A DNA stretch of 64,000 bases, from the NCBI RefSeq assembly GCF_900128905.1, contig NZ_FQTV01000003.1, forward strand, positions 186,001-250,000, written 5' to 3'. Positions 54,249 through 62,347 of this stretch are shown here, in pieces; position 1 is the stretch's first letter, and the number at the start of each line of letters is the position of its first letter. The position numbers and the translations under genes are program-made. The DNA is from Bacteroides luti (lineage in GTDB: Bacteria > Bacteroidota > Bacteroidia > Bacteroidales > Bacteroidaceae). The notes beneath the pieces are model-generated. The model searched no databases. It saw nothing but the letters and a program-made list of their open reading frames with translations, and had not been told where the DNA came from.

Positions 54249-55982
54249 ATGAACCTATTAGAACTAAGCGAACAGGAAATAATCAGACGAAACAGTCTGA
54301 ATGAACTGCGTGCTATGGGCATTGAACCATACCCTGCAGCCGAGTACGTAACCAATGCATTCTCAACCGATATAAAACAGGAATTCGTAGATGACGAAAA
54401 CGCTGAACCACGAAAAGTATCTGTGGCCGGTCGTATAATGAGCCGTCGTGTAATGGGAAAAGCTTCCTTTATTGAGTTACAAGATTCCAAAGGAAGAATC
54501 CAGGTTTATATCACCCGTGATGACATTTGTCCGGGAGAGGATAAAGAATTGTACACCACTGTTTTTAAACGCTTGCTCGATTTAGGTGACTTCATCGGTA
54601 TTGAAGGATTTGTTTTCAGAACTCAAATGGGCGAAGTAAGTATTCACGCTCAGAAACTTACAGTTCTTTCCAAGTCAATTAAGCCACTTCCAATCGTAAA
54701 ATACAAAGATGGTGTAGCTTATGATGCTTTTGAAGATCCTGAACTTCGCTATCGCCAACGCTATGTTGACCTTGTTGTTAACGAAGGCGTAAAAGACATA
54801 TTTATCAAGCGTAATAAAGTATATTCATCTATGCGTGAATACTTTAACGCTAAAGACTATATGGAAGTAGAAACTCCTATTCTGCAATCCATTCCAGGAG
54901 GTGCTTCTGCACGTCCGTTCATTACTCACCACAATGCACTCGATATACCTTTATATCTTCGTATCGCTGACGAACTTTATTTGAAACGTCTTATCGTAGG
55001 AGGTTTCGAAGGAGTTTACGAGTTCTCAAAGAACTTCCGTAACGAAGGTATGGACCGCACCCACAATCCTGAGTTTACCTGTATGGAAATATACGTTTCT
55101 TACAAGGATTATAACTGGATGATGGATTTCACTGAAAAGATGCTTGATAAGATCTGTTTCGATGTAAACGGTACTCATGAAGTGAAAGTTGGTGATAACA
55201 TAATTAGTTTCAAAGCTCCATTCAAGCGTATTACCATGATAGACTCTATTAAAGAGTTTACAGGTATTGATATTAACGGCATGGGCGAAGACGAACTTCG
55301 TGAAGTATGTGCTAAGATTGGTGTGGAAGTAGATGAAACAATGGGTAAAGGAAAGCTCATCGATGAAATATTCGGCGAAAAATGTGAAGGCAACTATATT
55401 CAGCCTACATTCATCACTGATTATCCTATTGAGATGTCACCTCTTTGCAAGCGCCACCGTAACAATCCTGAACTTACAGAACGTTTTGAATTGATGGTTA
55501 ACGGTAAAGAGTTGTGTAACGCATACTCTGAGCTTAACGATCCAATTGATCAGCTTGAGCGTTTCCAGGATCAGCTTAAACTAAGCGAAAAGGGAGATGA
55601 CGAAGCAATGTTTATTGATAACGACTTTGTACGCTCTTTGGAATATGGTATGCCTCCTACTTCTGGTATGGGTATAGGTATGGACCGTTTAGTTATGTTG
55701 ATGACCGGACAAACCACTATTCAGGAAGTTTTGTTCTTCCCTCAGATGCGTCCTGAAAAAACAATTAAGAAAGATCCCGCTACTAAATATATGGAATTAG
55801 GTGTGCCAGAAGATTGGGTACCTGTAATTCAGAAAGCCGGATACAATCTGGTAGAAGATATGAAAGGCGTAAACCCTCAGAAATTCCAAATGGATATCTG
55901 TGGTATTAATAAGAAATATAAGCTGGAATTGAGCAATCCTTCTGTCAACACTGTTACAGAATGGATTAATAAGCTATCATAA
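54249..55982 (+). CDS. lysS: Lysyl-tRNA synthetase (class II)
   Basis: 577 residues from ATG 54249; the frame extends upstream but starts before the -7 box TACTTTTG. An OB-fold anticodon domain (about 60-170) precedes the class II core: motif 1 around EVETPILQSIPGGASARPF, motif 2 FRNEGMDRTHNPEFTCMEIY and motif 3 GIGMDRLVMLMTG. After the usual end (QMRPEK) there are about 75 more residues that E. coli LysS lacks. It heads a unit with gpsA and pgi. Confidence 0.96.
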   Translation: MNLLELSEQEIIRRNSLNELRAMGIEPYPAAEYVTNAFSTDIKQEFVDDENAEPRKVSVAGRIMSRRVMGKASFIELQDSKGRIQVYITRDDICPGEDKELYTTVFKRLLDLGDFIGIEGFVFRTQMGEVSIHAQKLTVLSKSIKPLPIVKYKDGVAYDAFEDPELRYRQRYVDLVVNEGVKDIFIKRNKVYSSMREYFNAKDYMEVETPILQSIPGGASARPFITHHNALDIPLYLRIADELYLKRLIVGGFEGVYEFSKNFRNEGMDRTHNPEFTCMEIYVSYKDYNWMMDFTEKMLDKICFDVNGTHEVKVGDNIISFKAPFKRITMIDSIKEFTGIDINGMGEDELREVCAKIGVEVDETMGKGKLIDEIFGEKCEGNYIQPTFITDYPIEMSPLCKRHRNNPELTERFELMVNGKELCNAYSELNDPIDQLERFQDQLKLSEKGDDEAMFIDNDFVRSLEYGMPPTSGMGIGMDRLVMLMTGQTTIQEVLFFPQMRPEKTIKKDPATKYMELGVPEDWVPVIQKAGYNLVEDMKGVNPQKFQMDICGINKKYKLELSNPSVNTVTEWINKLS

Positions 55983-55988
55983 GGAATC

Positions 55989-56984
55989 ATGAAATTACCT
56001 GGAAAAATAGCAATCATGGGCGGAGGAAGCTGGGCTACAGCTATTGCAAAAATAGTTTTAGCTCAGGATGACAGCATAAACTGGTATATGCGTCGCGACG
56101 ACCGTATTGCAGATTTTAAACGTTTAGGTCATAATCCGGCATATCTTACCGGAGTAAAATTTGATGTTAAACGGATAAATTTCAGTTCCAACATTAATGA
56201 TATCGTAAAAGATTCTGATACATTAATTTTTGTAACTCCTTCTCCTTATCTTAAAGTTCATCTGAAAAAGTTGAAAACTAAGCTAAAGGATAAATTCATC
56301 ATAACAGCCATCAAGGGGATTGTACCGGATGAAAATCTGATTGTATCTGAATATTTGGCTCAAGAATACGGAGTGCCCGAAGAGAACATTGCAGCTCTTG
56401 GAGGTCCGTGTCATGCTGAAGAAGTTGCATTGGAACGTCTTTCTTATTTAACTATAGCTTGTCCGGATAAAGATAAAGCACGTATTCTTGCCCGTAAGCT
56501 GGCCAGCCAGTATATAAAAACATCTGTAAGTGATGACGTGGCAGGTATTGAATATGGCTCTGTACTTAAAAATGTATATGCCATTGCAGCAGGTATTTGT
56601 AGCGGACTGAAGTATGGCGACAACTTTCAGGCGGTGCTCATATCAAATGCAGTTCAGGAAATGAATCGCTTCCTTAACACGGTATATCCTATAAACAGAA
56701 GTATTGACGACTCTGCTTATCTGGGAGACCTTCTCGTTACTGCATATTCAAACTTTAGCCGTAACCGCACATTCGGAACAATGATTGGTAGAGGTTATTC
56801 TGTGAAAAGTGCACAGATAGAGATGGAGATGATTGCCGAAGGATATTATGGCACAAAATGCATAAAAGAGATAAACAAACATTATCACGTAAATATGCCT
56901 ATTCTTGATGCTGTTTATAATATTCTATACGAAAGAATCTCTCCTGCTATAGAAATAAAATTATTAACTGATTCATTCAGATAA
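55989..56984 (+). CDS. gpsA: NAD(P)H-dependent glycerol-3-phosphate dehydrogenase
   Basis: 331 residues. The Rossmann motif [13 protein letters not shown] opens the protein, VTPSPYLK and IKGI follow, and [30 protein letters not shown] and [13 protein letters not shown] mark the substrate domain. It makes sn-glycerol-3-phosphate for phospholipid synthesis. It starts 6 bp after lysS with AAGGA upstream and precedes pgi by 14 bp. Confidence 0.95.
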   Translation: MKLPGKIAIMGGGSWATAIAKIVLAQDDSINWYMRRDDRIADFKRLGHNPAYLTGVKFDVKRINFSSNINDIVKDSDTLIFVTPSPYLKVHLKKLKTKLKDKFIITAIKGIVPDENLIVSEYLAQEYGVPEENIAALGGPCHAEEVALERLSYLTIACPDKDKARILARKLASQYIKTSVSDDVAGIEYGSVLKNVYAIAAGICSGLKYGDNFQAVLISNAVQEMNRFLNTVYPINRSIDDSAYLGDLLVTAYSNFSRNRTFGTMIGRGYSVKSAQIEMEMIAEGYYGTKCIKEINKHYHVNMPILDAVYNILYERISPAIEIKLLTDSFR

Positions 56985-56998
56985 CACACTTACAAATC

Positions 56999-58342
56999 AT
57001 GAAAAATATTAGTTTAAACATCGAAAAGACTTTAGGATTTATTTCTAAAGATGCTGTATATGCCTATGAAGCTCAGGCTAAGGCTTGCAGCGAAGCATTA
57101 CACAACGGTACAGGTAAAGGTAATGATTTCCTAGGTTGGTTAAACCTTCCATCATCTACCAGCAAAGAATTTATTGCCGACATTAAGGCTACAGCACAAA
57201 TCCTTCGTGACAATTGCGAAGTGGTTGTTATGGCCGGTATTGGTGGTAGTTATCTTGGCTCGCGTGCTGTAATCGAAGCTTTATCAGATAGCTTTGAATT
57301 ACTTAAAGAAAAGAAAGATAGCCCTGTTATTATCTATGCAGGACATAATATCAGTGAAGATTACCTTTCTGAACTTACTGATTATTTAAAAGGTAAGAAG
57401 TTTGGAGTAATCAACATATCTAAATCAGGAACAACAACTGAAACAGCTTTGGCTTTCCGTTTATTGAAAAAACAATGCGAAGACCAGAGAGGTAAAGAAA
57501 CAGCTCAGAAATGTATCGTTGCAATTACCGATGCAAAAAAAGGTGCTGCAAAAGTTACTGCCGACAAAGAAGGATACAAAACTTATGTAATTCCTGATAA
57601 TGTGGGCGGACGTTTTTCTGTTCTTACTCCAGTAGGTTTGCTTCCAATCGCTGTGGCAGGTTTCGACATTGAACAGCTAATTGCCGGCGCTGCAAAAATG
57701 GAAGAAGTATGTGGATTGAATGTTCCTTTCAGTGAAAATCCTGCTGCAATCTATGCTGCAACACGTAACGAACTTTACAAGAACGGAAAGAAAATTGAAA
57801 TTCTTGTAAACTACCACCCAAAACTTCATTATGTAATGGAATGGTGGAAACAACTTTACGGAGAATCAGAAGGTAAAGAAAACAAAGGTATTTTCCCTGC
57901 TGCTGTAGATTTCTCTACAGATTTACACTCAATGGGTCAATGGATTCAGGAAGGTGAACGCAGCATTTTCGAAACTGTGATCTCTATTGAGACTCCAAAC
58001 AAGAATCTTACTGTACCATCTGACGAAGCAAACCTTGACGGACTTAATTTCCTTGCAGGAAAACGCGTTGACGAAGTAAACAAGATGGCCGAACTTGGTA
58101 CACAGATTGCCCACGTAGACGGCGGTGTTCCTAATCTTCACATCAGCATGCCACAACTGAACGAATATTATATCGGTCAGTTATTCTTTTTCTTTGAAAA
58201 AGCATGCGGAATCAGCGGTTATATTCTTGGAGTTAATCCATTTAACCAACCAGGTGTTGAAGCTTACAAAAAGAACATGTTTGCTTTGCTAAACAAACCA
58301 GGTTACGAAGAAGAATCAAAAGCTATTCAGGCACGCCTGTAA
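56999..58342 (+). CDS. pgi: Glucose-6-phosphate isomerase
   Basis: 447 residues, the short bacterial form. Signatures: [38 protein letters not shown], the catalytic Glu in [16 protein letters not shown] and the later [25 protein letters not shown] segment containing the family C-terminal motif. It interconverts glucose-6-P and fructose-6-P. Last gene of the lysS-gpsA-pgi unit, followed by a strong terminator. Confidence 0.97.
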   Translation: MKNISLNIEKTLGFISKDAVYAYEAQAKACSEALHNGTGKGNDFLGWLNLPSSTSKEFIADIKATAQILRDNCEVVVMAGIGGSYLGSRAVIEALSDSFELLKEKKDSPVIIYAGHNISEDYLSELTDYLKGKKFGVINISKSGTTTETALAFRLLKKQCEDQRGKETAQKCIVAITDAKKGAAKVTADKEGYKTYVIPDNVGGRFSVLTPVGLLPIAVAGFDIEQLIAGAAKMEEVCGLNVPFSENPAAIYAATRNELYKNGKKIEILVNYHPKLHYVMEWWKQLYGESEGKENKGIFPAAVDFSTDLHSMGQWIQEGERSIFETVISIETPNKNLTVPSDEANLDGLNFLAGKRVDEVNKMAELGTQIAHVDGGVPNLHISMPQLNEYYIGQLFFFFEKACGISGYILGVNPFNQPGVEAYKKNMFALLNKPGYEEESKAIQARL

Positions 58343-58356
58343 GCTATACAATAAAC

Positions 58357-58399
58357 AAAGAAAAGCCTCAGCACCATTACAGGTCTGAGGCTTTTCTTT
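58357..58399. terminator. Bidirectional terminator after pgi
   Basis: AAAGAAAAGCCTCAG (58357-58371) is the exact reverse complement of CTGAGGCTTTTCTTT (58385-58399), 15 bp with a 13-nt loop. It serves both pgi and the convergent lipoprotein. Confidence 0.9.
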
Positions 58400-58432
58400 T
58401 ATATCTAATCTTTAAAAATCTTCTTTATTAAA

Positions 58433-58891
58433 TCATTTCTTTTGAAGATCAACGTCGAGTTCACTGCCTTCACATTCCGTTTTGGCCGACAGATAAAACT
58501 TCAATGTCATCACATCTTCCTTAACAGCTTGCACTGTTGCCTTAACTTTCACATTGGAAGTAGATACACCATCAATAAATGTCAGTCGGCAAGCTTCTGC
58601 ATCTGTGAAGTTTATTTCTTCAGATACTTTCTTCTGATCATATTCAGCTAAAGAAATCTTAACTTCTTCATCATTTGATTTTGCATGGAAACTAAATAAA
58701 TCAGACCCATTACCGATAAGATTGAGAGATAACTCTACAACATCACCTACCTTAACTTTAGGGGTTTCAGCAACAATCGTATCATTTACAGAACAGCTAA
58801 TAACTTTTATCTCCGGCGACACAGTCGTTTCAGAGGCACAAGAGGATAGTAAAAAAAGTCCAAGAATAAATGGTAAAAATATGTTTTTCAT
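58433..58891 (-). CDS. Lipoprotein of unknown function
   Basis: 152 residues with a lipoprotein signal (MKNIFLPFILGLFLLSSC, Cys18). The mature part resembles one Ig-like beta-sandwich: KVGDVVELSLNLIGNGSDLFSFHAKSNDEEV and a second strand set ending in CEGSELDVDLQKK. It is probably on the cell envelope, with a possible disulfide. Its promoter is a full consensus match. No specific function can be assigned. Confidence 0.78.
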   Translation of the reverse strand: MKNIFLPFILGLFLLSSCASETTVSPEIKVISCSVNDTIVAETPKVKVGDVVELSLNLIGNGSDLFSFHAKSNDEEVKISLAEYDQKKVSEEINFTDAEACRLTFIDGVSTSNVKVKATVQAVKEDVMTLKFYLSAKTECEGSELDVDLQKK

Positions 58892-58917
58892 TTATAAATC
58901 ATTCAAAATCAGTGCTG

Positions 58918-58948
58918 CAAAAATACACGAATAATCTGAATAACCAAA
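58918..58948 (-). promoter_or_regulatory. Promoter of the 58,433 lipoprotein
   Basis: -33 TTTG (58948-58945), 19-bp spacer, -7 TATTTTTG (58925-58918). It is back to back with the HAD gene promoter. Confidence 0.75.
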
Positions 58949-58977
58949 CATTTGAATGTTAATTAAGAACTTCTTCG

Positions 58978-58985
58978 TATCTTTG
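58978..58985 (+). promoter_or_regulatory. -7 box of the HAD phosphatase
   Basis: TATCTTTG matches TAnnTTTG. TTTG at 58951-58954 is a possible -33 box, with a slightly long 23-bp spacer. The ATG at 58997 leaves only a few nucleotides of leader; the ATG at 59012 would leave about 20. Confidence 0.55.
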
Positions 58986-58996
58986 CAATCGAATAA

Positions 58997-59746
58997 ATGA
59001 ACTTACTAACTATGTTTCAAACTGCAATTAGTCGCTATTTAGAGACCCATAAACATCCATCACTTACACTTAAAGCCGTTCTATTTGATATGGACGGAGT
59101 ATTATACAATTCAATGCCTTATCATGCCGAATCATGGCACAAGATTATGGAAGAACGCGGATTGCATCTTTCTAAAGAAGAAGCCTATCTTCACGAAGGA
59201 CGTACAGGGTCAGGAACTATCAATATAGTATGCCAGCGTCAGTTTGGTAGAAATGCAACAGAAAAGGAGATTAAAGAGATTTATAAAGCAAAAACTGAAG
59301 TATTCAACAGTTATCCTCTGGCATTACCTATGGAAGGGGCTACCGATGTACTGACAAAGGTTAAACGCGATGGTTTATTTCCCATGATAGTAACCGGTTC
59401 TGGACAGGCATCATTATTAGGTCGCCTGAATAAAAACTTTCCTGGAGTTTTTAAGCCTGAACTAATGGTTACCGCTTTCGACGTAAAATATGGAAAACCA
59501 AATCCGGAACCATATCTTATGGCATTAAATAAAGGAAACCTGAAAGCCAATGAAGCCATTGTTGTTGAAAATGCGCCTCTTGGAGTACAAGCTGCTGCTG
59601 CAGCAGGCATATTTACTGTAGCTGTGAACACTGGTCCTTTAGATGATAATATACTTCTTGATGCCGGAGCTAATGTTCTTTTCCCATCTATGCAGGCACT
59701 CTGCGATTCATGGGAAAATCTGTTAAAGGAATTCAGTGAAGCGTAA
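58997..59746 (+). CDS. HAD-family sugar phosphatase / phosphomutase-like
   Basis: 249 residues (244 if translation starts at the second ATG, 59012). HAD motif I FDMDGVLYNSMPYH (nucleophile and acid Asp), motif II VTGSG, motif III Lys in KYGKPNPEPY and motif IV VVENAPLGVQAAAAAG. The cap is the small helical type of beta-phosphoglucomutase and sugar-phosphate phosphatases. The metal-binding motif IV reads VEN where many members have EDS or ED, a common variant. Substrate unknown. Confidence 0.88.
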   Translation: MNLLTMFQTAISRYLETHKHPSLTLKAVLFDMDGVLYNSMPYHAESWHKIMEERGLHLSKEEAYLHEGRTGSGTINIVCQRQFGRNATEKEIKEIYKAKTEVFNSYPLALPMEGATDVLTKVKRDGLFPMIVTGSGQASLLGRLNKNFPGVFKPELMVTAFDVKYGKPNPEPYLMALNKGNLKANEAIVVENAPLGVQAAAAAGIFTVAVNTGPLDDNILLDAGANVLFPSMQALCDSWENLLKEFSEA

Positions 59747-59840
59747 AGTGAATACATCTAATTAGGTAAGTCTATAAATAATAGAGAGTGTTCAAAAGAA
59801 TATTTTATTATCCCGATAATGCTCTAAAAGGTATCGAAAA

Positions 59841-59952
59841 AGTGAGGGTAGGCACTTTTTGTGAGGGTAAAGTGAGGGTTCAAAATGCTACCATCACTAA
59901 ATACATGACTGATTTATAACCTATTGAATGGACCTGGTGAGGGAGTGAGGGA
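59841..59952. repeat. GTGAGGGT short-repeat cluster
   Basis: GTGAGGGT occurs at 59842, 59861 and 59872, GTGAGGGA at 59938 and 59945, and a diverged reverse copy ACCATCAC lies near 59,890. The spacing is irregular, unlike the 21/22-bp arrays. It fills part of the gap between the HAD gene and tRNA-Arg; I see no gene there. Confidence 0.6.
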
Positions 59953-60081
59953 TGACTTTAGAAAGATTACTAACGGAGACATCCACCCGGATACACAAAT
60001 AAATATTCATTGTTCAAAGCTGAAGAATGAACAGTTATCACACAAGTTTTTATATTGAGCCGAAATAATTCAAAGAATAAA

Positions 60082-60125
60082 AAATAGATGGGGGTTATCC
60101 AAAATTGGACAACCCCCATCTATTT
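60082..60125 (-). terminator. Terminator of tRNA-Arg
   Basis: AAATAGATGGGGGTT and AACCCCCATCTATTT are exact inverted copies (15 bp), with an imperfect inner stem. On the minus strand a T-rich stretch follows. It is 6 bp downstream of the tRNA 3' end. Confidence 0.88.
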
Positions 60126-60131
60126 GATAAG

Positions 60132-60204
60132 TGATCCCGGTGGGACTCAAACCCACGACCTTCAGAACCGGAATCTGACGCTCTATTCACTAAGCTACGG
60201 AACC
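60132..60204 (-). tRNA. tRNA-Arg (anticodon CCG)
   Basis: 73-nt cloverleaf on the minus strand. Acceptor GGTTCCG pairs with CGGGATC (two G-U pairs), D-arm GCTTAGTGAATAGAGC, anticodon stem TCAGA/TCTGA with loop TTCCGGT, giving anticodon CCG for the CGG codon, and T-arm GTGGGTTTGAGTCCCAC. The discriminator base is A; CCA is not encoded. A -7 box TACTTTTG lies at 60,224-60,217. Confidence 0.95.
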
Positions 60205-60551
60205 TTATTGTGCGGGCAAAAGTACAAAAATAGTTGTGTGTTTCCTAATATTTTTTCTAAAATCCTTTCAAAACCTACTTAAATGATAGCACTACTTATT
60301 CCAGGAAAATACATTATCTATCAATTTTTCAGTTAATTTGCTAATTTAGAGAATATAAGAAAGATCTATATATAAGTTGAGTTTATCAAACTATTGAAAA
60401 ACAATACAATGGAAAACATTAATAACAACTATTATTTTGAAATAAGTATCGCTAATTAAACATACATTTTGCTAATATTATATCAATAAATAATAGCAAA
60501 TATATAAATATTATGTATATTTGCCGACTATAATTTAGAAATAAACAACCT
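60205..60551. promoter_or_regulatory. Region upstream of asnA
   Basis: 347 bp of AT-rich sequence. It contains the tRNA -7 box and, for asnA, TATATTTG around 60,515, about 30 bp before the ATG. TTGCTAAT occurs at 60,338 and 60,469, and TAGCAA at 60,494-60,499 forms an inverted repeat with TTGCTA at 60,469-60,474; this may be an operator for asnA (weak). Confidence 0.45.
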
Positions 60552-61589
60552 ATGAGCTATCTTATAAAACCAGAAAACTACCAACCATTACTCGATTTAC
60601 AACAAACCGAGCTTGGAATAAAACAGATTAAAGAGTTCTTCCAACAAAACTTATCGTCAGAATTACGTCTTCGTCGTGTAACAGCCCCTTTATTTGTATT
60701 GAAAGGAATGGGAATTAACGATGACTTAAACGGAGTAGAACGTCCTGTATCCTTCCCTATCAAAGAATTAGGAGATAAAGAAGCCGAAGTTGTGCATTCT
60801 CTTGCTAAATGGAAAAGAATGACACTTGCTGATTACAGTATAGAACCTGGATATGGTATTTATACAGACATGAATGCAATTCGCTCTGACGAAGAACTTG
60901 GCAATTTACATTCATTATATGTAGATCAATGGGATTGGGAACGAGTTATTAACCGTGAAGATCGTAATATTGATTTCTTAAAGGAAATTGTGGGACGTAT
61001 TTATGCTGCCATGATTCGCACAGAATATATGGTTTTTGAAATGTATCCACAAATCAGACCATGTTTACCTGAAAAGTTATTCTTTATCCACTCTGAAGAA
61101 CTACGCCAACTTTATCCGAATTTAGATCCTAAAGGCCGCGAAAATGCTATCACCAAAGAACATGGTGCAGTATTTATCTTTGGTATTGGCTGTAAACTTG
61201 GTGATGGAAAAGAACACGATCTACGTGCACCGGATTATGATGATTATTCAACTCCAGGTATTAACGGTTTACCAGGATTAAATGGTGACCTTTTGGTATG
61301 GAACTATACTTTAGACCGTGCAGTTGAAATATCTTCTATGGGAATCCGTGTTGATAAAGAGGCTCTGCTTAGACAATTAAAAGAGAGTGGCAATGAAGGA
61401 CGTAAAGATCTTTATTTCCACAAAAGATTGTTAGAAGGAACTCTTCCATTAAGTATTGGCGGTGGCATAGGACAATCACGTCTTTGTATGTTCTACTTAC
61501 GTAAAGCTCATATCGGAGAAATCCAGGCAAGTATCTGGCCTGCAGATATGAGAAAGGAATGTGAAGAATTGAATATGCCTTTAATCTAA
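60552..61589 (+). CDS. asnA: Aspartate-ammonia ligase (asparagine synthetase A)
   Basis: 345 residues, a class II synthetase-like fold. It starts MSYLIKPENYQPLLDLQQTE; RRVTAPLFVLKGMGINDDLNGVERPVSFPIK and LAKWKRMTLADY, YTDMNAIRSDEEL and SIGGGIGQSRLCMFYLRKAHIGEIQASIWP are typical of AsnA. It makes asparagine from aspartate, ammonia and ATP. It precedes ung by 6 bp, so the two are likely cotranscribed. Confidence 0.97.
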   Translation: MSYLIKPENYQPLLDLQQTELGIKQIKEFFQQNLSSELRLRRVTAPLFVLKGMGINDDLNGVERPVSFPIKELGDKEAEVVHSLAKWKRMTLADYSIEPGYGIYTDMNAIRSDEELGNLHSLYVDQWDWERVINREDRNIDFLKEIVGRIYAAMIRTEYMVFEMYPQIRPCLPEKLFFIHSEELRQLYPNLDPKGRENAITKEHGAVFIFGIGCKLGDGKEHDLRAPDYDDYSTPGINGLPGLNGDLLVWNYTLDRAVEISSMGIRVDKEALLRQLKESGNEGRKDLYFHKRLLEGTLPLSIGGGIGQSRLCMFYLRKAHIGEIQASIWPADMRKECEELNMPLI

Positions 61590-61595
61590 TTACGA

Positions 61596-62258
61596 ATGAA
61601 CGTACAGATTGAAGATAGCTGGAAGAAACATCTTGCACCAGAATTTGAAGCCGACTATTTTAGTCGGCTTACTAATTTTGTACGCGACGAGTATGCACAG
61701 TATACTGTTTATCCTCCGGGTAAACTAATTTTCAATGCATTTAATAGCTGCCCGTTTGATAAAGTTAAAGTAGTGATTATCGGACAGGATCCATATCATG
61801 AACCAGGTCAGGCTCATGGTTTGTGCTTTTCTGTAAACGATGGGGTTCCTTTTCCTCCCTCATTGCAGAATATTTTTAAGGAAATAGCAAGTGATTTAGG
61901 AACTCCTGCTCCTAAAAGCGGTAACCTTACCCGATGGACCGAACAAGGAGTACTGCTAATGAACGCAACTCTTACAGTTAGAGCGCATCAGGCGGGTTCG
62001 CATCAAAACAAAGGATGGGAAACATTTACCGATGCTGCGATTCGTCATCTAGCTGAAGAGCGAGAACATCTGGTATTTATTCTTTGGGGTTCTTATGCAC
62101 AAAAAAAAGGTGCTATGATTGACAGGAATAAACATCTTATTCTTTCGTCAGCTCATCCTTCTCCCCTATCTGCTTATCGTGGATTCTTCGGGAATGGACA
62201 TTTTAGCAAGACTAACAAATATCTGCTAGAACATGGAATTGAACCAATAAATTGGTAA
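61596..62258 (+). CDS. ung: Uracil-DNA glycosylase
   Basis: 220 residues, family 1. The water-activating motif [18 protein letters not shown] and the C-terminal [23 protein letters not shown] (catalytic His and minor-groove loop) are intact. It removes uracil from DNA. It starts 6 bp after asnA and is ended by a bidirectional terminator. Confidence 0.97.
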   Translation: MNVQIEDSWKKHLAPEFEADYFSRLTNFVRDEYAQYTVYPPGKLIFNAFNSCPFDKVKVVIIGQDPYHEPGQAHGLCFSVNDGVPFPPSLQNIFKEIASDLGTPAPKSGNLTRWTEQGVLLMNATLTVRAHQAGSHQNKGWETFTDAAIRHLAEEREHLVFILWGSYAQKKGAMIDRNKHLILSSAHPSPLSAYRGFFGNGHFSKTNKYLLEHGIEPINW

Positions 62259-62290
62259 TAGTCTTACTATTGAACCAATATATAGATAAA

Positions 62291-62331
62291 AAGAAGACCA
62301 ACAATTTGTGTTATAAATTGTTGGTCTTCTT
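62291..62331. terminator. Bidirectional terminator after ung
   Basis: AAGAAGACCAACAATTT (62291-62307) is the exact reverse complement of AAATTGTTGGTCTTCTT (62315-62331), a 17-bp stem with a 7-nt loop and T tails on both strands. Confidence 0.92.
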
Positions 62332-62347
62332 TTTATTTATATCAGTA

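Noticed and set aside
59747..60204. Integrated element at tRNA-Arg
   Set aside because: There is no integrase, no direct repeat of the tRNA end and no cargo gene, only short repeats and a terminator.
60088..60282. 64-codon frame on the plus strand
   Set aside because: It covers the tRNA-Arg gene and its terminator on the opposite strand, so the open frame is accidental.
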